Positions 26,337 to 35,082 of a stretch of 64,000 bases of DNA are shown here, piece by piece; within the stretch, counting starts at the first letter, position 1; each line of letters begins with the position of its first letter. Origin of the DNA: Thalassospira profundimaris (GTDB taxonomy: Bacteria > Pseudomonadota > Alphaproteobacteria > Rhodospirillales > Thalassospiraceae); contig NZ_JPWH01000001.1 of assembly GCF_003326755.1 (NCBI RefSeq), positions 118,227 through 182,226 of the forward strand, given 5' to 3'. Both the position numbers and the translations under genes were made by a program. The notes under the pieces were generated by a model that made no database searches, was not told the DNA's origin, and saw nothing but the letters and a program-made list of their open reading frames with translations.

Positions 26337-26669
26337 ATGACCACAGCACTGAATGGCGACATTCTGGATCGTTTGTATGAAACCGTGGCCGCCCGCAAGG
26401 GGGCAGACCCCGAAGAAAGCTATACCGCCAAACTGTTTAGCAAGGGCACGCGCAAAATCGCGCAAAAGGTAGGCGAAGAGGGCGTTGAAACCGTGATTGC
26501 CGCCCTGGCGGAAGGCCCGGAAAATGTGGCCTCCGAAAGTGCCGACCTGTTATATCACCTGATGGTGCTGTGGGCCGATCAGGGGGTGAAGCCCGAGGAT
26601 GTCTGGGCCATTCTTGCCAAACGTGAAGGCATTTCCGGTATTGCCGAAAAGGCATCGCGTCGCCAATAA
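26337..26669 (+). CDS. hisE: Phosphoribosyl-ATP pyrophosphatase
   Basis: The 110-residue all-helical pyrophosphatase carries out the second step of histidine synthesis. It shows SYTAKLFSKGTRKIAQKVGE, the metal-binding acidic helix EEGVETVIAALAE and SESADLLYHLMVLW. It is a stand-alone HisE, not fused to HisI. The ATG at 26337 has AGGACGG upstream, and an earlier in-frame start has no support. It ends the his cluster, followed by a HIT gene after 36 bases. Confidence 0.95.
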   Translation: MTTALNGDILDRLYETVAARKGADPEESYTAKLFSKGTRKIAQKVGEEGVETVIAALAEGPENVASESADLLYHLMVLWADQGVKPEDVWAILAKREGISGIAEKASRRQ

Positions 26670-26705
26670 TCCGGGTCATATCCCGTCTGTTTCAGGAGAT
26701 TTCCG

Positions 26706-27077
26706 ATGGCCGTAAAACCCTATGATCCCGAAAATATCTTTGCCAAAATCCTGCGCGGGGACATTCCGTGTAACAAGATTTTTGAAGATGAGCATGTGCT
26801 GGCCTTCCACGATATTGCCCCGCAGGCCCCGACCCATATTCTGGTGATTCCCAAGGGGGCCTATACCTCCTATGACGATTTTGCCCAAAATGCGTCGGAT
26901 GCGGAAATTATCGCCTATACAAGGGCGATTGGCAAAATCGCGGCAGCGGCTGGTGTTGCCGAGGATGGCTATCGCCTGATTGCCAATACCCGTGAACACG
27001 GCCGCCAGGATGTGCCACATCTGCATATTCATATCATTGGCGGTAAAAAACTGGGCCTGATGCTGCCCAAGGACTGA
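26706..27077 (+). CDS. HIT-family (HinT-like) nucleotide hydrolase
   Basis: The 123-residue protein has the histidine-triad motif in VPHLHIHIIGGKKLG. The N-terminal block is YDPENIFAKILRGDIPCNKI and the middle is FHDIAPQAPTHILVIPKG. HinT proteins hydrolyse aminoacyl- and other nucleoside phosphoramidates. It starts with CAGGAGATTTCCG upstream. Its position after hisE is common in alphaproteobacteria. Confidence 0.92.
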   Translation: MAVKPYDPENIFAKILRGDIPCNKIFEDEHVLAFHDIAPQAPTHILVIPKGAYTSYDDFAQNASDAEIIAYTRAIGKIAAAAGVAEDGYRLIANTREHGRQDVPHLHIHIIGGKKLGLMLPKD

Positions 27078-27253
27078 TCCGCTTTTATGCCCGATCCGAT
27101 CCGGGCTGGTATATCCACTTTCATCGACAATCAAATGGCATGTCCCTGATGAGAATCATACATGCCATTTTGCTATCGAAATAAAATAAACGGGGTCTGG
27201 ATTTATCCTGCACCATTCTGCCAGACACGTTCGCAAGCCACTAAAGGACCGTT

Positions 27254-27751
27254 ATGGCCACCAAACCCGACCTTCCCGTCCATCGCGTTTTTAACAGTCT
27301 GCACGGGGACTGGAATCTTGAACGTGACATGGGGGATATGGGGCACTTCATGGGGACAGCACGGTTTTTTATCGCAACTGACAGTGCCAAAAACAGTCTG
27401 CGCTATCGGGAAGAAGGGGTTTTGCACCGTTTTGACGGACAAAAATTCGAGGGCTACCGGGAATATGATTTTGTGCTGCACGACGATGCCATCGAATTGC
27501 TGTTTCGCGACCCGGTCGGTTTTGGCAATCGCTATGTGCTGCTGAGTTTCAGCCCGGCGAACATATCCAATAGCAATAACCCGGAAAACAGCCTTTTCGC
27601 CCAGGATCATCACCCGTGCGGCAATGACATGTATCATCATCGCATGATCTGGCAGGACACCAATCATTTTGAAACCAGAATTAAAGTCACCGGTCCCAAC
27701 AAGGATTATGAATTACACAGCCTCTATCAGCGCCAGACCACACAGAATTAA
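27254..27751 (+). CDS. DUF6314-like hypothetical protein
   Basis: The 165-residue soluble protein resembles the DUF6314 family. It has GDWNLERDMGDMGHFMGTA near the start, YREEGVLHRFDGQKFEGYRE in the middle, and the C-terminal histidine/cysteine-rich HHPCGNDMYHHRMIW followed by RIKVTGPNKDYELHSLYQR. That family has no known function. It is predicted to be a small beta-barrel-like protein. Gene boundaries are supported by AAAGGACCGTT before the ATG. The family call is from memory of the motif. Confidence 0.65.
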   Translation: MATKPDLPVHRVFNSLHGDWNLERDMGDMGHFMGTARFFIATDSAKNSLRYREEGVLHRFDGQKFEGYREYDFVLHDDAIELLFRDPVGFGNRYVLLSFSPANISNSNNPENSLFAQDHHPCGNDMYHHRMIWQDTNHFETRIKVTGPNKDYELHSLYQRQTTQN

Positions 27752-27882
27752 ACCACGTTCAGCAAAGTCCCGTGTTTGCTGAACAGAGGAAACGGGGCAG
27801 GGCCGATTTCAGGCTTTGTCGCTGTTATCATTCTGATTTACAGTCACAAGCAAATATCCTTCATTTTCCGGACAGTAACGTC

Positions 27883-28302
27883 ATGAAGATCCCGCCCTTT
27901 CATCTGGCCTTCCCGATCAAGTCCATTGCCGATACCCGCGCCTTCTATATTGACATCCTTGGATGCGAGGAGGGGCGTTCGACTGAAAACTGGATCGATT
28001 TTGACTTTTTCGGCCATCAGCTTTCGGCCCATGTCCGCGCCGATGCCGGGCAAAATGCCGGTCATGGTACCGTGGATGGCGATGCCGTGCCGATCCCGCA
28101 TTTTGGCGCGGTGCTGGAATGGCAGCAATGGCATGACCTGGCGGAGTGCTTGAAAAATGCCGGCATTCCCTTCCTGCTGGAACCCAAAATCCGCTTTGTT
28201 GGCGAACCGGGCGAGCAGGGCACGTTCTTTGTCAGTGATCCGGCGGGGAATGGCCTGGAATTTAAAACCTTCCGCGATCCGGCAATGATTTTTGCCCACT
28301 GA
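27883..28302 (+). CDS. VOC-superfamily (glyoxalase/dioxygenase-like) protein
   Basis: The 139-residue protein has the paired beta-alpha-beta-beta-beta pattern of the vicinal-oxygen-chelate fold. A probable metal histidine is in FHLAFPIKSIADTRAFYID near the N terminus, and a C-terminal glutamate in DPAGNGLEFKTF. The substrate is unknown. The ATG at 27883 gives an ordinary VOC length; the open frame extends upstream without support. It may be read together with the ghrA-like gene 100 bases downstream. Confidence 0.82.
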   Translation: MKIPPFHLAFPIKSIADTRAFYIDILGCEEGRSTENWIDFDFFGHQLSAHVRADAGQNAGHGTVDGDAVPIPHFGAVLEWQQWHDLAECLKNAGIPFLLEPKIRFVGEPGEQGTFFVSDPAGNGLEFKTFRDPAMIFAH

Positions 28303-28404
28303 TAGTATTTCCCCAGCGATCCAGTCAAATGGTCCGGGAACGCAGCCTTACCCCGTTGCGTTATATAAATACACCGCAACAAAACCAAAAAAAGGAGAGC
28401 AGCC

Positions 28405-29349
28405 ATGTCTGCGTCTGCGCCACGCAAAATTCTTATCGCCTCGCAAGGCGACGAAACCCGCTGGAAAGAGGCAATGACGACGCGGCTGCCCGACGCCACC
28501 ATTTACACCCAGGACGAGGATTATAATCCGGCGGAAATTGACTATGCCCTGTTGTGGAAACAACCCCAGGGCATGATCAAGAATCTGGAAAATATCCGCG
28601 CCATTTTCTCGCTTGGCGCCGGGGTGGAACATGTGCTTTCTGCCCCGTCACTGCCCGAGGATGTCCCGATCATTCGTTTGGAAGATGCCGGCATGGCCCA
28701 GCAAATGATTGAATATCATATTTATGCCACCCTGCATTTCATGCGCGATTTTGACCATTACCTGCGCCATGAAAAAGAGGGCGACTGGCACCCGCATGAT
28801 GTGGCCGAAATCAGCGACTTTCGTGTGGGGGTCATGGGCCTTGGTGCGCTGGGGGCGGCTGTTGCCACCAGCCTGTCGAACCTTGGTTTTCATGTGTCGG
28901 GCTGGAGCCGCCGTATGAAAGCGATTGAAAATGTCGCCACCTTTGCCGGGGATGAAACCCTGGACGAGTTTTTGGGCCAAAGCGATATTCTGATTTGCCT
29001 TCTGCCGCGCACCCGCCAGACCGAGGGCCTGCTTGACAGTGCGCGCCTGTCCAAACTGCCCGCCAATGCCGCCATTATCAATGCGTCCCGCGGGACCGCC
29101 ATTGTCGAAGAGGACCTGTTGCGCCTGGTCGATACCGGCCATCTGCGCGGGGCATTTCTGGATGTCGCGCGGAACGAACCGCTGCCAAAGGGCCATCCCT
29201 TCTGGAATCATCCTAAAATAAGATTAACACCGCATATTGCCGCTGCCACCCGCATCGGCCCGGCGGTGGACCAGATTGCCGATAATATTGACCGCCTGGA
29301 AAAGGGCGAAACCCCTGCCGGTCTGGTGGATCGTGACACCGGTTATTAA
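28405..29349 (+). CDS. ghrA: D-2-hydroxyacid dehydrogenase, GhrA-type glyoxylate/hydroxypyruvate reductase
   Basis: The 314-residue NAD(P)-dependent reductase has the Rossmann loop VGVMGLGALGAAVATSL, then ILICLLPRTRQTEGLLD and INASRGTAIVEEDLLRL. The catalytic histidine is in LTPHIAAATR near residue 282. The N-terminal part (ETRWKEAMTTRLPDA) and length are those of the GhrA/YcdW branch. It reduces glyoxylate and hydroxypyruvate. AAAAGGAGAGC precedes the ATG. Confidence 0.88.
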   Translation: MSASAPRKILIASQGDETRWKEAMTTRLPDATIYTQDEDYNPAEIDYALLWKQPQGMIKNLENIRAIFSLGAGVEHVLSAPSLPEDVPIIRLEDAGMAQQMIEYHIYATLHFMRDFDHYLRHEKEGDWHPHDVAEISDFRVGVMGLGALGAAVATSLSNLGFHVSGWSRRMKAIENVATFAGDETLDEFLGQSDILICLLPRTRQTEGLLDSARLSKLPANAAIINASRGTAIVEEDLLRLVDTGHLRGAFLDVARNEPLPKGHPFWNHPKIRLTPHIAAATRIGPAVDQIADNIDRLEKGETPAGLVDRDTGY

Positions 29350-29459
29350 GTCCGGTCTGGCGCAAATTCCCTGCCAGATACGCGGTTGGCAGGGCATTTG
29401 GCTGAAACACTGTCATCCCCCCACCAATTATCGCCAAACCGTGCGTCTTTTTACCGGGA

Positions 29460-29936
29460 ATGCCCATGCAGAATCTGATGTTTCGTTATGCTGTCCGCTC
29501 GGACCTTCCGGCCATCGTGGCCCTTTTGGCCGATGATGAAAAAGGCAAAACCCGCGAGCAGATTTCCGACCCGCTGCCCGAACTTTATTACCGCGCCTTT
29601 GAGGCGATGGAATCGGTCAGCAGCGATTCCCTGCCCAATAAATATCTGCTTGCCATTCTCGATAGCGAAATCGTTGGCTGCCTGCAACTGACCCTGATCC
29701 CCGGCCTGTCGCGCCAGGGGCGTTTGCGTGCGCAAATTGAAGGGGTGCGGATATCATCGCATCATCGCGGCAAGAAAATAGGTGAAGCATTGATCCTGCA
29801 TGCAATAGACATCTCGCGTGCGCTGGGGGCCAGCCTGATGCAGTTTACCACCGACAAAAGCCGCAAGGACGCCCACCGCTTTTATGAAAGGCTGGGTTTT
29901 GTTTCCAGTCATGAAGGCATGAAGCGCGACCTCTGA
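29460..29936 (+). CDS. GNAT-family N-acetyltransferase
   Basis: The 158-residue GNAT protein has the acetyl-CoA loop ISSHHRGKKIGEALILHAID and ends KSRKDAHRFYERLGFVSSHE, typical of small-molecule or aminoglycoside-like acetyltransferases. Two ATG codons (29460 and 29466) are close; GGGAA precedes the first. Substrate unknown. It stands alone between ghrA and a small hypothetical gene. Confidence 0.87.
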   Translation: MPMQNLMFRYAVRSDLPAIVALLADDEKGKTREQISDPLPELYYRAFEAMESVSSDSLPNKYLLAILDSEIVGCLQLTLIPGLSRQGRLRAQIEGVRISSHHRGKKIGEALILHAIDISRALGASLMQFTTDKSRKDAHRFYERLGFVSSHEGMKRDL

Positions 29937-30134
29937 GCCAGACACGGCAAACGCATCTGCAGGCAAGGTCCAACTTTTCCTGATGCAAGGATTGTTTGAC
30001 GAAACTGACAGCGGAATGCCACATTTAAATGTAACACTGCACCTTAAAGCGCGTCATCAACAATCAGGAACTATCGGGAACACAAGGCACGCTAGAACGT
30101 TAAAAACGCACGATAACCAGCCAAGGAGAGCGTT

Positions 30135-30425
30135 ATGAACCTGTCCGAGCTACAGAACAACGCCGTAGAACATGGTTTTACCCATAATTTTGTCTGTACC
30201 GACACAGGCGTGCAGCGTGATGGCGATGGTCCGGTCTATCCGGTGAGCGATTTGCGTATTGTTCACAGCAGAAGCGTTGATACCGGCACCGACCCTGGCG
30301 ATGATGCCACGATTTACATGATCGAAGCCAAAGATGGCAGCAAAGGCACCCTGATCGTACCAGCCAGTTTTTATGCCGATCCGGGCAAGGCAAAAATCAT
30401 TGATCAACTGCTGAACCGCCACTAG
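30135..30425 (+). CDS. Small conserved-looking hypothetical protein (96 aa)
   Basis: The 96-residue acidic protein begins MNLSELQNNAVEHGFTHNFV. It contains GPVYPVSDLRIVHSRSVDTG, then DPGDDATIYMIEAKDG and FYADPGKAKIIDQLLN. AAGGAGAGCG before the ATG shows it is a real gene. The layout resembles a family of about 100 residues, often mislabelled phosphoribosylpyrophosphate synthetase, that is common in Bacteroidetes, but I cannot confirm this. No membrane segment or catalytic motif is visible. Confidence 0.75.
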   Translation: MNLSELQNNAVEHGFTHNFVCTDTGVQRDGDGPVYPVSDLRIVHSRSVDTGTDPGDDATIYMIEAKDGSKGTLIVPASFYADPGKAKIIDQLLNRH

Positions 30426-30581
30426 GTTGAAAACCATGATCGGCTGCACGATGGCATCAGGGACAATCGGGCAATGACGTCTGCAAAAATTGGTAAATTT
30501 GCCGCAAAATCACCACCTTCTGGCGAGCATATATCAGCGCCTGATAACAAATGCCAAGCGGTTCCCCCCGCTTCCGGAAGG

Positions 30582-31178
30582 ATGGAAAACCCCATGTCCG
30601 ATCTTTTGCCGTTTTTACGCGCCTGGGTTGCTGATCCCCGACGTGTTGCCGCCATCAGCCCCTCCGGGCCCGCCCTGACAGAACTTATGACCCGGGAAGT
30701 AACCCCGGAAAATGGCCCGGTTCTGGAACTTGGCCCGGGCACAGGGGTATTTACCCGTGGCCTTCTGGCCCGCGGCCTTGATCAACATGACCTGACACTG
30801 ATCGAGGCAGGAAAAGATTTTGCACAAACCCTTGCCAATCGCTTTCCGCAGGCGCGGGTTGTGTGCATGGATGCCACCCGGCTGGGTCGCGCCAATCTTT
30901 ACCCCGAACAGAATCTGGGTACAGTCATAAGCGGTTTGCCGTTGCTTTCGATGAATCCGCGCCAGGTGATGGGGGTTCTTGGCGGCGCATTCCGCTATCT
31001 GCGGCAGGGCGGACATTTTTATCAATTTACCTACAGCCCGCGCTGTCCGGTCCATGCCAGCATTCTGGATCGACTGGGCCTGAAAGCCGCACGCGTTGGC
31101 CATACCATACGAAATGTACCGCCATCGAGTGTTTACCGATTTTCCCGACTTGAAGATGACGAAACCTGGTTTGGCTGA
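30582..31178 (+). CDS. SAM-dependent methyltransferase, PmtA-like (phosphatidylethanolamine N-methyltransferase type)
   Basis: The 198-residue methyltransferase has motif I in PVLELGPGTGVFTRGLLARG, an acidic motif LTLIEAGKDFAQ and a post-motif region TVISGLPLLSMNPRQVMGVL. The N-terminal LRAWVADPRRVAAISPSGPA and the overall plan match the PmtA / KsgA-related group that methylates phosphatidylethanolamine toward phosphatidylcholine. Starts at 30582 and 30594 are both possible. Phospholipid methylation is an inference; related proteins of this group have other substrates. Confidence 0.75.
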   Translation: MENPMSDLLPFLRAWVADPRRVAAISPSGPALTELMTREVTPENGPVLELGPGTGVFTRGLLARGLDQHDLTLIEAGKDFAQTLANRFPQARVVCMDATRLGRANLYPEQNLGTVISGLPLLSMNPRQVMGVLGGAFRYLRQGGHFYQFTYSPRCPVHASILDRLGLKAARVGHTIRNVPPSSVYRFSRLEDDETWFG

Positions 31179-31292
31179 ATTCCTTTCAAGCTGTCCGGTA
31201 CAATTGGTAAAATATCTCCAACACTCCCGCCTGAACGCCTTTCTGACCTGTCCAGTTATCCCTCCCGCCTTTCTCTTTGAAAAAAAGCCTGC

Positions 31293-32810
31293 TTATCCGC
31301 GACGATAGACCATCTGTCGGTACATCAATGCTTCGGCAATATGTGTCCGCCGGACAATATCGGTTTCGGCAAGGTCGGCGATGGTGCGCGCCACCCGTAA
31401 AATACGGTGATAGCCACGGGCTGAAAGCCGCAATCGTTTTGTTGCATCCTGAAGCAGGCCACGGCCTTCTTCATCGGGCGTGGCGTGACGCGTCAAAAGG
31501 TCGCCATCGGCCATTGCGTTGCAACTGACCTTGCGATCATCGCGGTAACGGTGTTGCTGGCGGGCCCGGGCCGCGAGCACACGGCTGCGCACAATGGCCG
31601 TGGTTTCGCCATTTGCAGGTGCATCCAGTTCCTCTGCCGTGACGGCGGGAACCTCGATCTGAATGTCAAAACGGTCAATCAGCGGGCCGGAAAGACGGTT
31701 TTGATAATCCTCGCCACAGCGTGGGGCCCGGCTGCACGCCATGTTTTCATCGCCCAGATACCCGCAGCGACACGGATTCATTGCCGCCACCAGTTGCACC
31801 CGGGCCGGATAGGTGACATGGGCATTGGCACGTGCCACCGAGACCTGCCCGGTTTCCAAAGGCTGGCGCAGGGCATCAAGCACATTGCGCTGGAATTCCG
31901 GCAGTTCATCCAAAAACAACACGCCATGATGGGCCAAAGAAATTTCGCCCGGCCGCACCCTGTGCCCCCCACCCACCAGGGCAGGCATGCTGGCCGAATG
32001 ATGCGGGGTACGATAAGGCCGCCTTCGCACCAACCCGCCTTCTGGCAGAATGCCCGAAACCGAATGGATCACAGTGCTTTCCAGTGCTTCGGCGGGGGAC
32101 AGCTCGGGTAGCAAGCCAGGCAGGCGGGCTGCCAGCATCGATTTGCCGGAACCGGGCGGCCCATTCATCAAAAGGTTATGTCCGCCCGCCGCCGCAATTT
32201 CCAGCGCCCGTTTGGCACTTTCCTGGCCCTTGATGTCGCGCAAATCGGGCTGATCTTCGGCACATACCGGTGCTGCGAGCGCAACGGGCCGGGGCAAAAT
32301 CTGGCTGCCCTTGAAATGATTGATCAGGGAAATCAGGCTGGGGGCGGCCAGAATATCCAGTTCGCCCGCCCACAGGGCTTCGGTGCCATTCCGTTTGGGG
32401 CAGATAATGCCGCAGTCCCGTCCTGCCGCCTCCATCGCCGCAGGTAAAACACCGCCCACCGGCGAAATCGAGCCATCCAGCCCCAATTCCCCCAAAACCA
32501 CCCAGGATGAAACATCTTCCAGGCTGATCACATCCATCACTGCCAGCAGCCCCAAAGCAATGGGCAGGTCAAAATGCGAGCCTTCCTTTTGCAAATCGGC
32601 CGGAGCAAGATTGATGGTGATGCGTTTGGGCGGCAATGCAAGACCCATTGCCGACAGGGCGGAACGTACCCGTTCGCGGGCTTCGGACACCGCCTTGTCG
32701 GGCAGGCCGACAATGGTAAAGGCAGGCAGGCCGCTGGCCATTTGAACCTGAACATCCACCGCAATGGTTTCAATGCCGGCAAAGGCCACGGTTGTTACAT
32801 GTGCGGTCAT
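31293..32810 (-). CDS. comM: YifB/ComM-family Mg-chelatase-like AAA ATPase
   Basis: The 505-residue protein has an N-terminal Lon-protease-like domain (GLPAFTIVGLPDKAVSEARE, INLAPADLQKEGSHFDLPIA). A AAA+ core follows with Walker A in MNGPPGSGKSMLAARLPGL and Walker B LFLDELPEF. Then come the cysteine block AAMNPCRCGYLGD and a C-terminal Mg-chelatase-like domain. ComM is a helicase-like motor that helps branch migration during natural transformation in Vibrio and others, and it is widespread in non-competent species too. Confidence 0.92.
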   Translation of the reverse strand: MTAHVTTVAFAGIETIAVDVQVQMASGLPAFTIVGLPDKAVSEARERVRSALSAMGLALPPKRITINLAPADLQKEGSHFDLPIALGLLAVMDVISLEDVSSWVVLGELGLDGSISPVGGVLPAAMEAAGRDCGIICPKRNGTEALWAGELDILAAPSLISLINHFKGSQILPRPVALAAPVCAEDQPDLRDIKGQESAKRALEIAAAGGHNLLMNGPPGSGKSMLAARLPGLLPELSPAEALESTVIHSVSGILPEGGLVRRRPYRTPHHSASMPALVGGGHRVRPGEISLAHHGVLFLDELPEFQRNVLDALRQPLETGQVSVARANAHVTYPARVQLVAAMNPCRCGYLGDENMACSRAPRCGEDYQNRLSGPLIDRFDIQIEVPAVTAEELDAPANGETTAIVRSRVLAARARQQHRYRDDRKVSCNAMADGDLLTRHATPDEEGRGLLQDATKRLRLSARGYHRILRVARTIADLAETDIVRRTHIAEALMYRQMVYRRG

Positions 32811-33024
32811 GATGCTGCCTGTTTAATCCCCCAAGACGCCTACTTTGGCGGCAAAAACGGCAACAGGCAACCAGCACGTGCAATTTTGAAATGCTTTACC
32901 GACAGGTTCGCGGTAAATGGCAAATCTGTCATCACATCAAAATATACCAAATATATCTAAATTGATATTCACTGGCATATTTGATAAATGAAATCTCACA
33001 TCAGGATTAAATTAAAAATTCTGA

Positions 33025-33321
33025 TTACGATTTTTTCTCGTTTTCTGAATTTGCTTCTTCTTTATCGGCAATCGCATTGTTTTCCGAAGCAGGGTCCGTC
33101 GCCTGATCTTCGGCCTGCGGTTTCAGGAACTCCTTGCGGCAGGGCACGGCTTTGCCCTCTACCACGGTCCAGCCAAAATTGCGCATTTTGCCAAAGCTGG
33201 CCCGTTTCATGGTAATGCCACTGGCCTTGTGCATCCGTACTTCATCGGGGTTTTCACCCTCGATCCTTTTTGCCTTCGCCCAGGCACGTTCACGAACCGC
33301 ACGGGAAATTTTTTCAGTCAT
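33025..33321 (-). CDS. Small hypothetical protein, possibly a degenerate HNH-like domain
   Basis: The 98-residue protein begins MTEKISRAVRERAWAKAKRI. It continues GENPDEVRMHKASGITMKRA and FGKMRNFGWTVVEGKAVPC, then ends in an acidic Glu/Asn-rich tail. The first 60 residues resemble the start of small HNH-type proteins with AWAKAKPxxGxxPxxxR and YGxxxxxGWEVDH, but the VDH that starts the nuclease motif is replaced by VVEG and no HNH residues follow. The similarity is a memory-based inference. Its start and length are plausible and no overlapping gene is better. Confidence 0.6.
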   Translation of the reverse strand: MTEKISRAVRERAWAKAKRIEGENPDEVRMHKASGITMKRASFGKMRNFGWTVVEGKAVPCRKEFLKPQAEDQATDPASENNAIADKEEANSENEKKS

Positions 33322-33420
33322 GTACTAACAATCCAATCATTGCGAGGGCCAGATGAGGCAAATGGGGCAAAGTTCCGGCCCTTTGTATAACCGATTTTAC
33401 CAATATCACAACGCGCCCCG

Positions 33421-34881
33421 TCAAATTTCCAGATCCGGCCCCAAACCGGACTGTTCAAGCCGCCAATTGGCCCGCCAGAGGGATTTTTGCCGGGTTAACA
33501 GCAAATAATTGCGTTCCGCGACATAAACGCTGTTCTGACCGGGCAGGGGGCGTAACCGTGTTGGGCGACCCGGCAACGGGTTTTCGCCCAGCCAGGCCAA
33601 AAAGCCAAGACAGCGGGCAAAAAGACCCGGTGGCGCCTGATGGGCAATGCCCGATGCCACCAATTGGTGAATGACCCGCGATCGAACGTCAAAAGTACCG
33701 CGCGTTGCCAAATGGATTTCCCCCGAAAGCAGGGTGATGTCGTGATCATTTTCATTCGCGACAGCTTCAACCAATTCCAGAAATCGGCACCATTCGCGCC
33801 GATGGGCACGGCTTTGCCACTGGTCGCGCAGGTCATCCTCATATTTCTGGGCCTGCGGCATGATGCCCAACATCTTTTCGACCACCGACAGGCGCGGGCC
33901 GATCACCGGCACACTCGACATCAGTAAAATACGATTGCCATCGGGGATATGGGCCAGCATTTTTTCCATCACCTGCCAGCCCGTTTCGCCCATCACGGCA
34001 TCACGTCGCCGTTCGGACCGCAAATCCGGCGCAATCACGGTAAAACCGGGATAATCATAGCGCCAGCCAAAGGAATGGGCCGTGCGATCATACACGCCAC
34101 CGGGCATCTCCGTGCCATCAGGGGCGATACATAACTGCATCAGCATAAAGGCATAACGGGCCGCCTGAAACAGGCCCCGCGGCACATCCATTTGCTGAAA
34201 CCCGCCCGGATGGCTGCCCCAGCCATCAAAAATATCGTGATCATCCCACATCATCAAAGACGGCACCCGCGCCATCAGATAGGCAATCTGGGGCAGATTA
34301 TAAATGGTCAGATAATGGTCCAGATAAAACTTCAAAGCGGCATCGGCCATCCCGTCGGTAAAAACCGTCGCCCGTTTTTCCCGGGTCGAGGCGCTTTGAA
34401 AGGCTGCAATATCGGGGTGGCATTGCCAGACCTTATCGGCATAAATCTGATCCCCGCCATGCAGCAGCAGAGAAAGCGGCTGCACATCATGGCGGTCACA
34501 CAAATCCGCCCACAGGGCATTTCGATCCTCAATCGGGCGGTCAAGATCGCCATCTTCCTGACCATTGCAGGAGACAAACGCCAGACGAACATCATCATCC
34601 AGATCGGTACATACAGGGAAGTGACAATCCTCAAGCGTGTACCAGGCCCCGGCCTGTTGGGGCAGGCCAAAATCATAGCGCCAGTAAATCCGGCCAAATT
34701 TTTCCGCCAGCTTTAAAGGCCGAACCGCCCCGTTGCCCATTGGCGCCAAAAGCGGGGCTGAAACATCGTTGCCCGTCACAACAAGAGCGGAAATTCGCGC
34801 CATACCGGCATGGCACCCGCGACCAAACAAAAAAGGCCCTGCCAGCCAGGAACCAGAAGTTTCGTCACGTGCTTCGTTCAT
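33421..34881 (-). CDS. PhoD-like metallophosphatase
   Basis: The 486-residue protein has the PhoD/alkaline phosphatase D metallophosphatase core. It shows SLLLHGGDQIYADKVWQ, MMWDDHDIFDGWGSHPGG, and the late histidine block LLSGEIHLATRG. An N-terminal beta domain (about 1-110) precedes the core. No signal peptide is evident, so it may be cytoplasmic or exported by another route. The ATG at 34881 gives MNEARDETSG with GGCGG upstream. It is likely a phosphodiesterase or phosphatase of unknown substrate. Confidence 0.84.
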   Translation of the reverse strand: MNEARDETSGSWLAGPFLFGRGCHAGMARISALVVTGNDVSAPLLAPMGNGAVRPLKLAEKFGRIYWRYDFGLPQQAGAWYTLEDCHFPVCTDLDDDVRLAFVSCNGQEDGDLDRPIEDRNALWADLCDRHDVQPLSLLLHGGDQIYADKVWQCHPDIAAFQSASTREKRATVFTDGMADAALKFYLDHYLTIYNLPQIAYLMARVPSLMMWDDHDIFDGWGSHPGGFQQMDVPRGLFQAARYAFMLMQLCIAPDGTEMPGGVYDRTAHSFGWRYDYPGFTVIAPDLRSERRRDAVMGETGWQVMEKMLAHIPDGNRILLMSSVPVIGPRLSVVEKMLGIMPQAQKYEDDLRDQWQSRAHRREWCRFLELVEAVANENDHDITLLSGEIHLATRGTFDVRSRVIHQLVASGIAHQAPPGLFARCLGFLAWLGENPLPGRPTRLRPLPGQNSVYVAERNYLLLTRQKSLWRANWRLEQSGLGPDLEI

Positions 34882-35036
34882 ACTGCCGCCTTTTGCCAAT
34901 TGTGCCGCATCCTGGAACAAATAATACGCCCTGAAACAGGGACAGGTTCCGGAAAAATTAACCCTGACGAGCCGCTATGACATTATCGTGGCAAAGATCA
35001 ATAATCCCCATGCCCTGCAAACAAAAAACCCCTTTG

Positions 35037-35072
35037 ACCATCGGGTAACGGTCAAAGGGGTTAAAATGTCGA
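35037..35072 (-). terminator. Intrinsic terminator after gshB
   Basis: AACCCCTTTGACC and GGTCAAAGGGGTT form a perfect 13-bp stem with a 10-base loop. On the minus strand it lies 11 bases after the gshB stop and runs into TTTTTT. Confidence 0.88.
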
Positions 35073-35082
35073 TCAAGACCCG

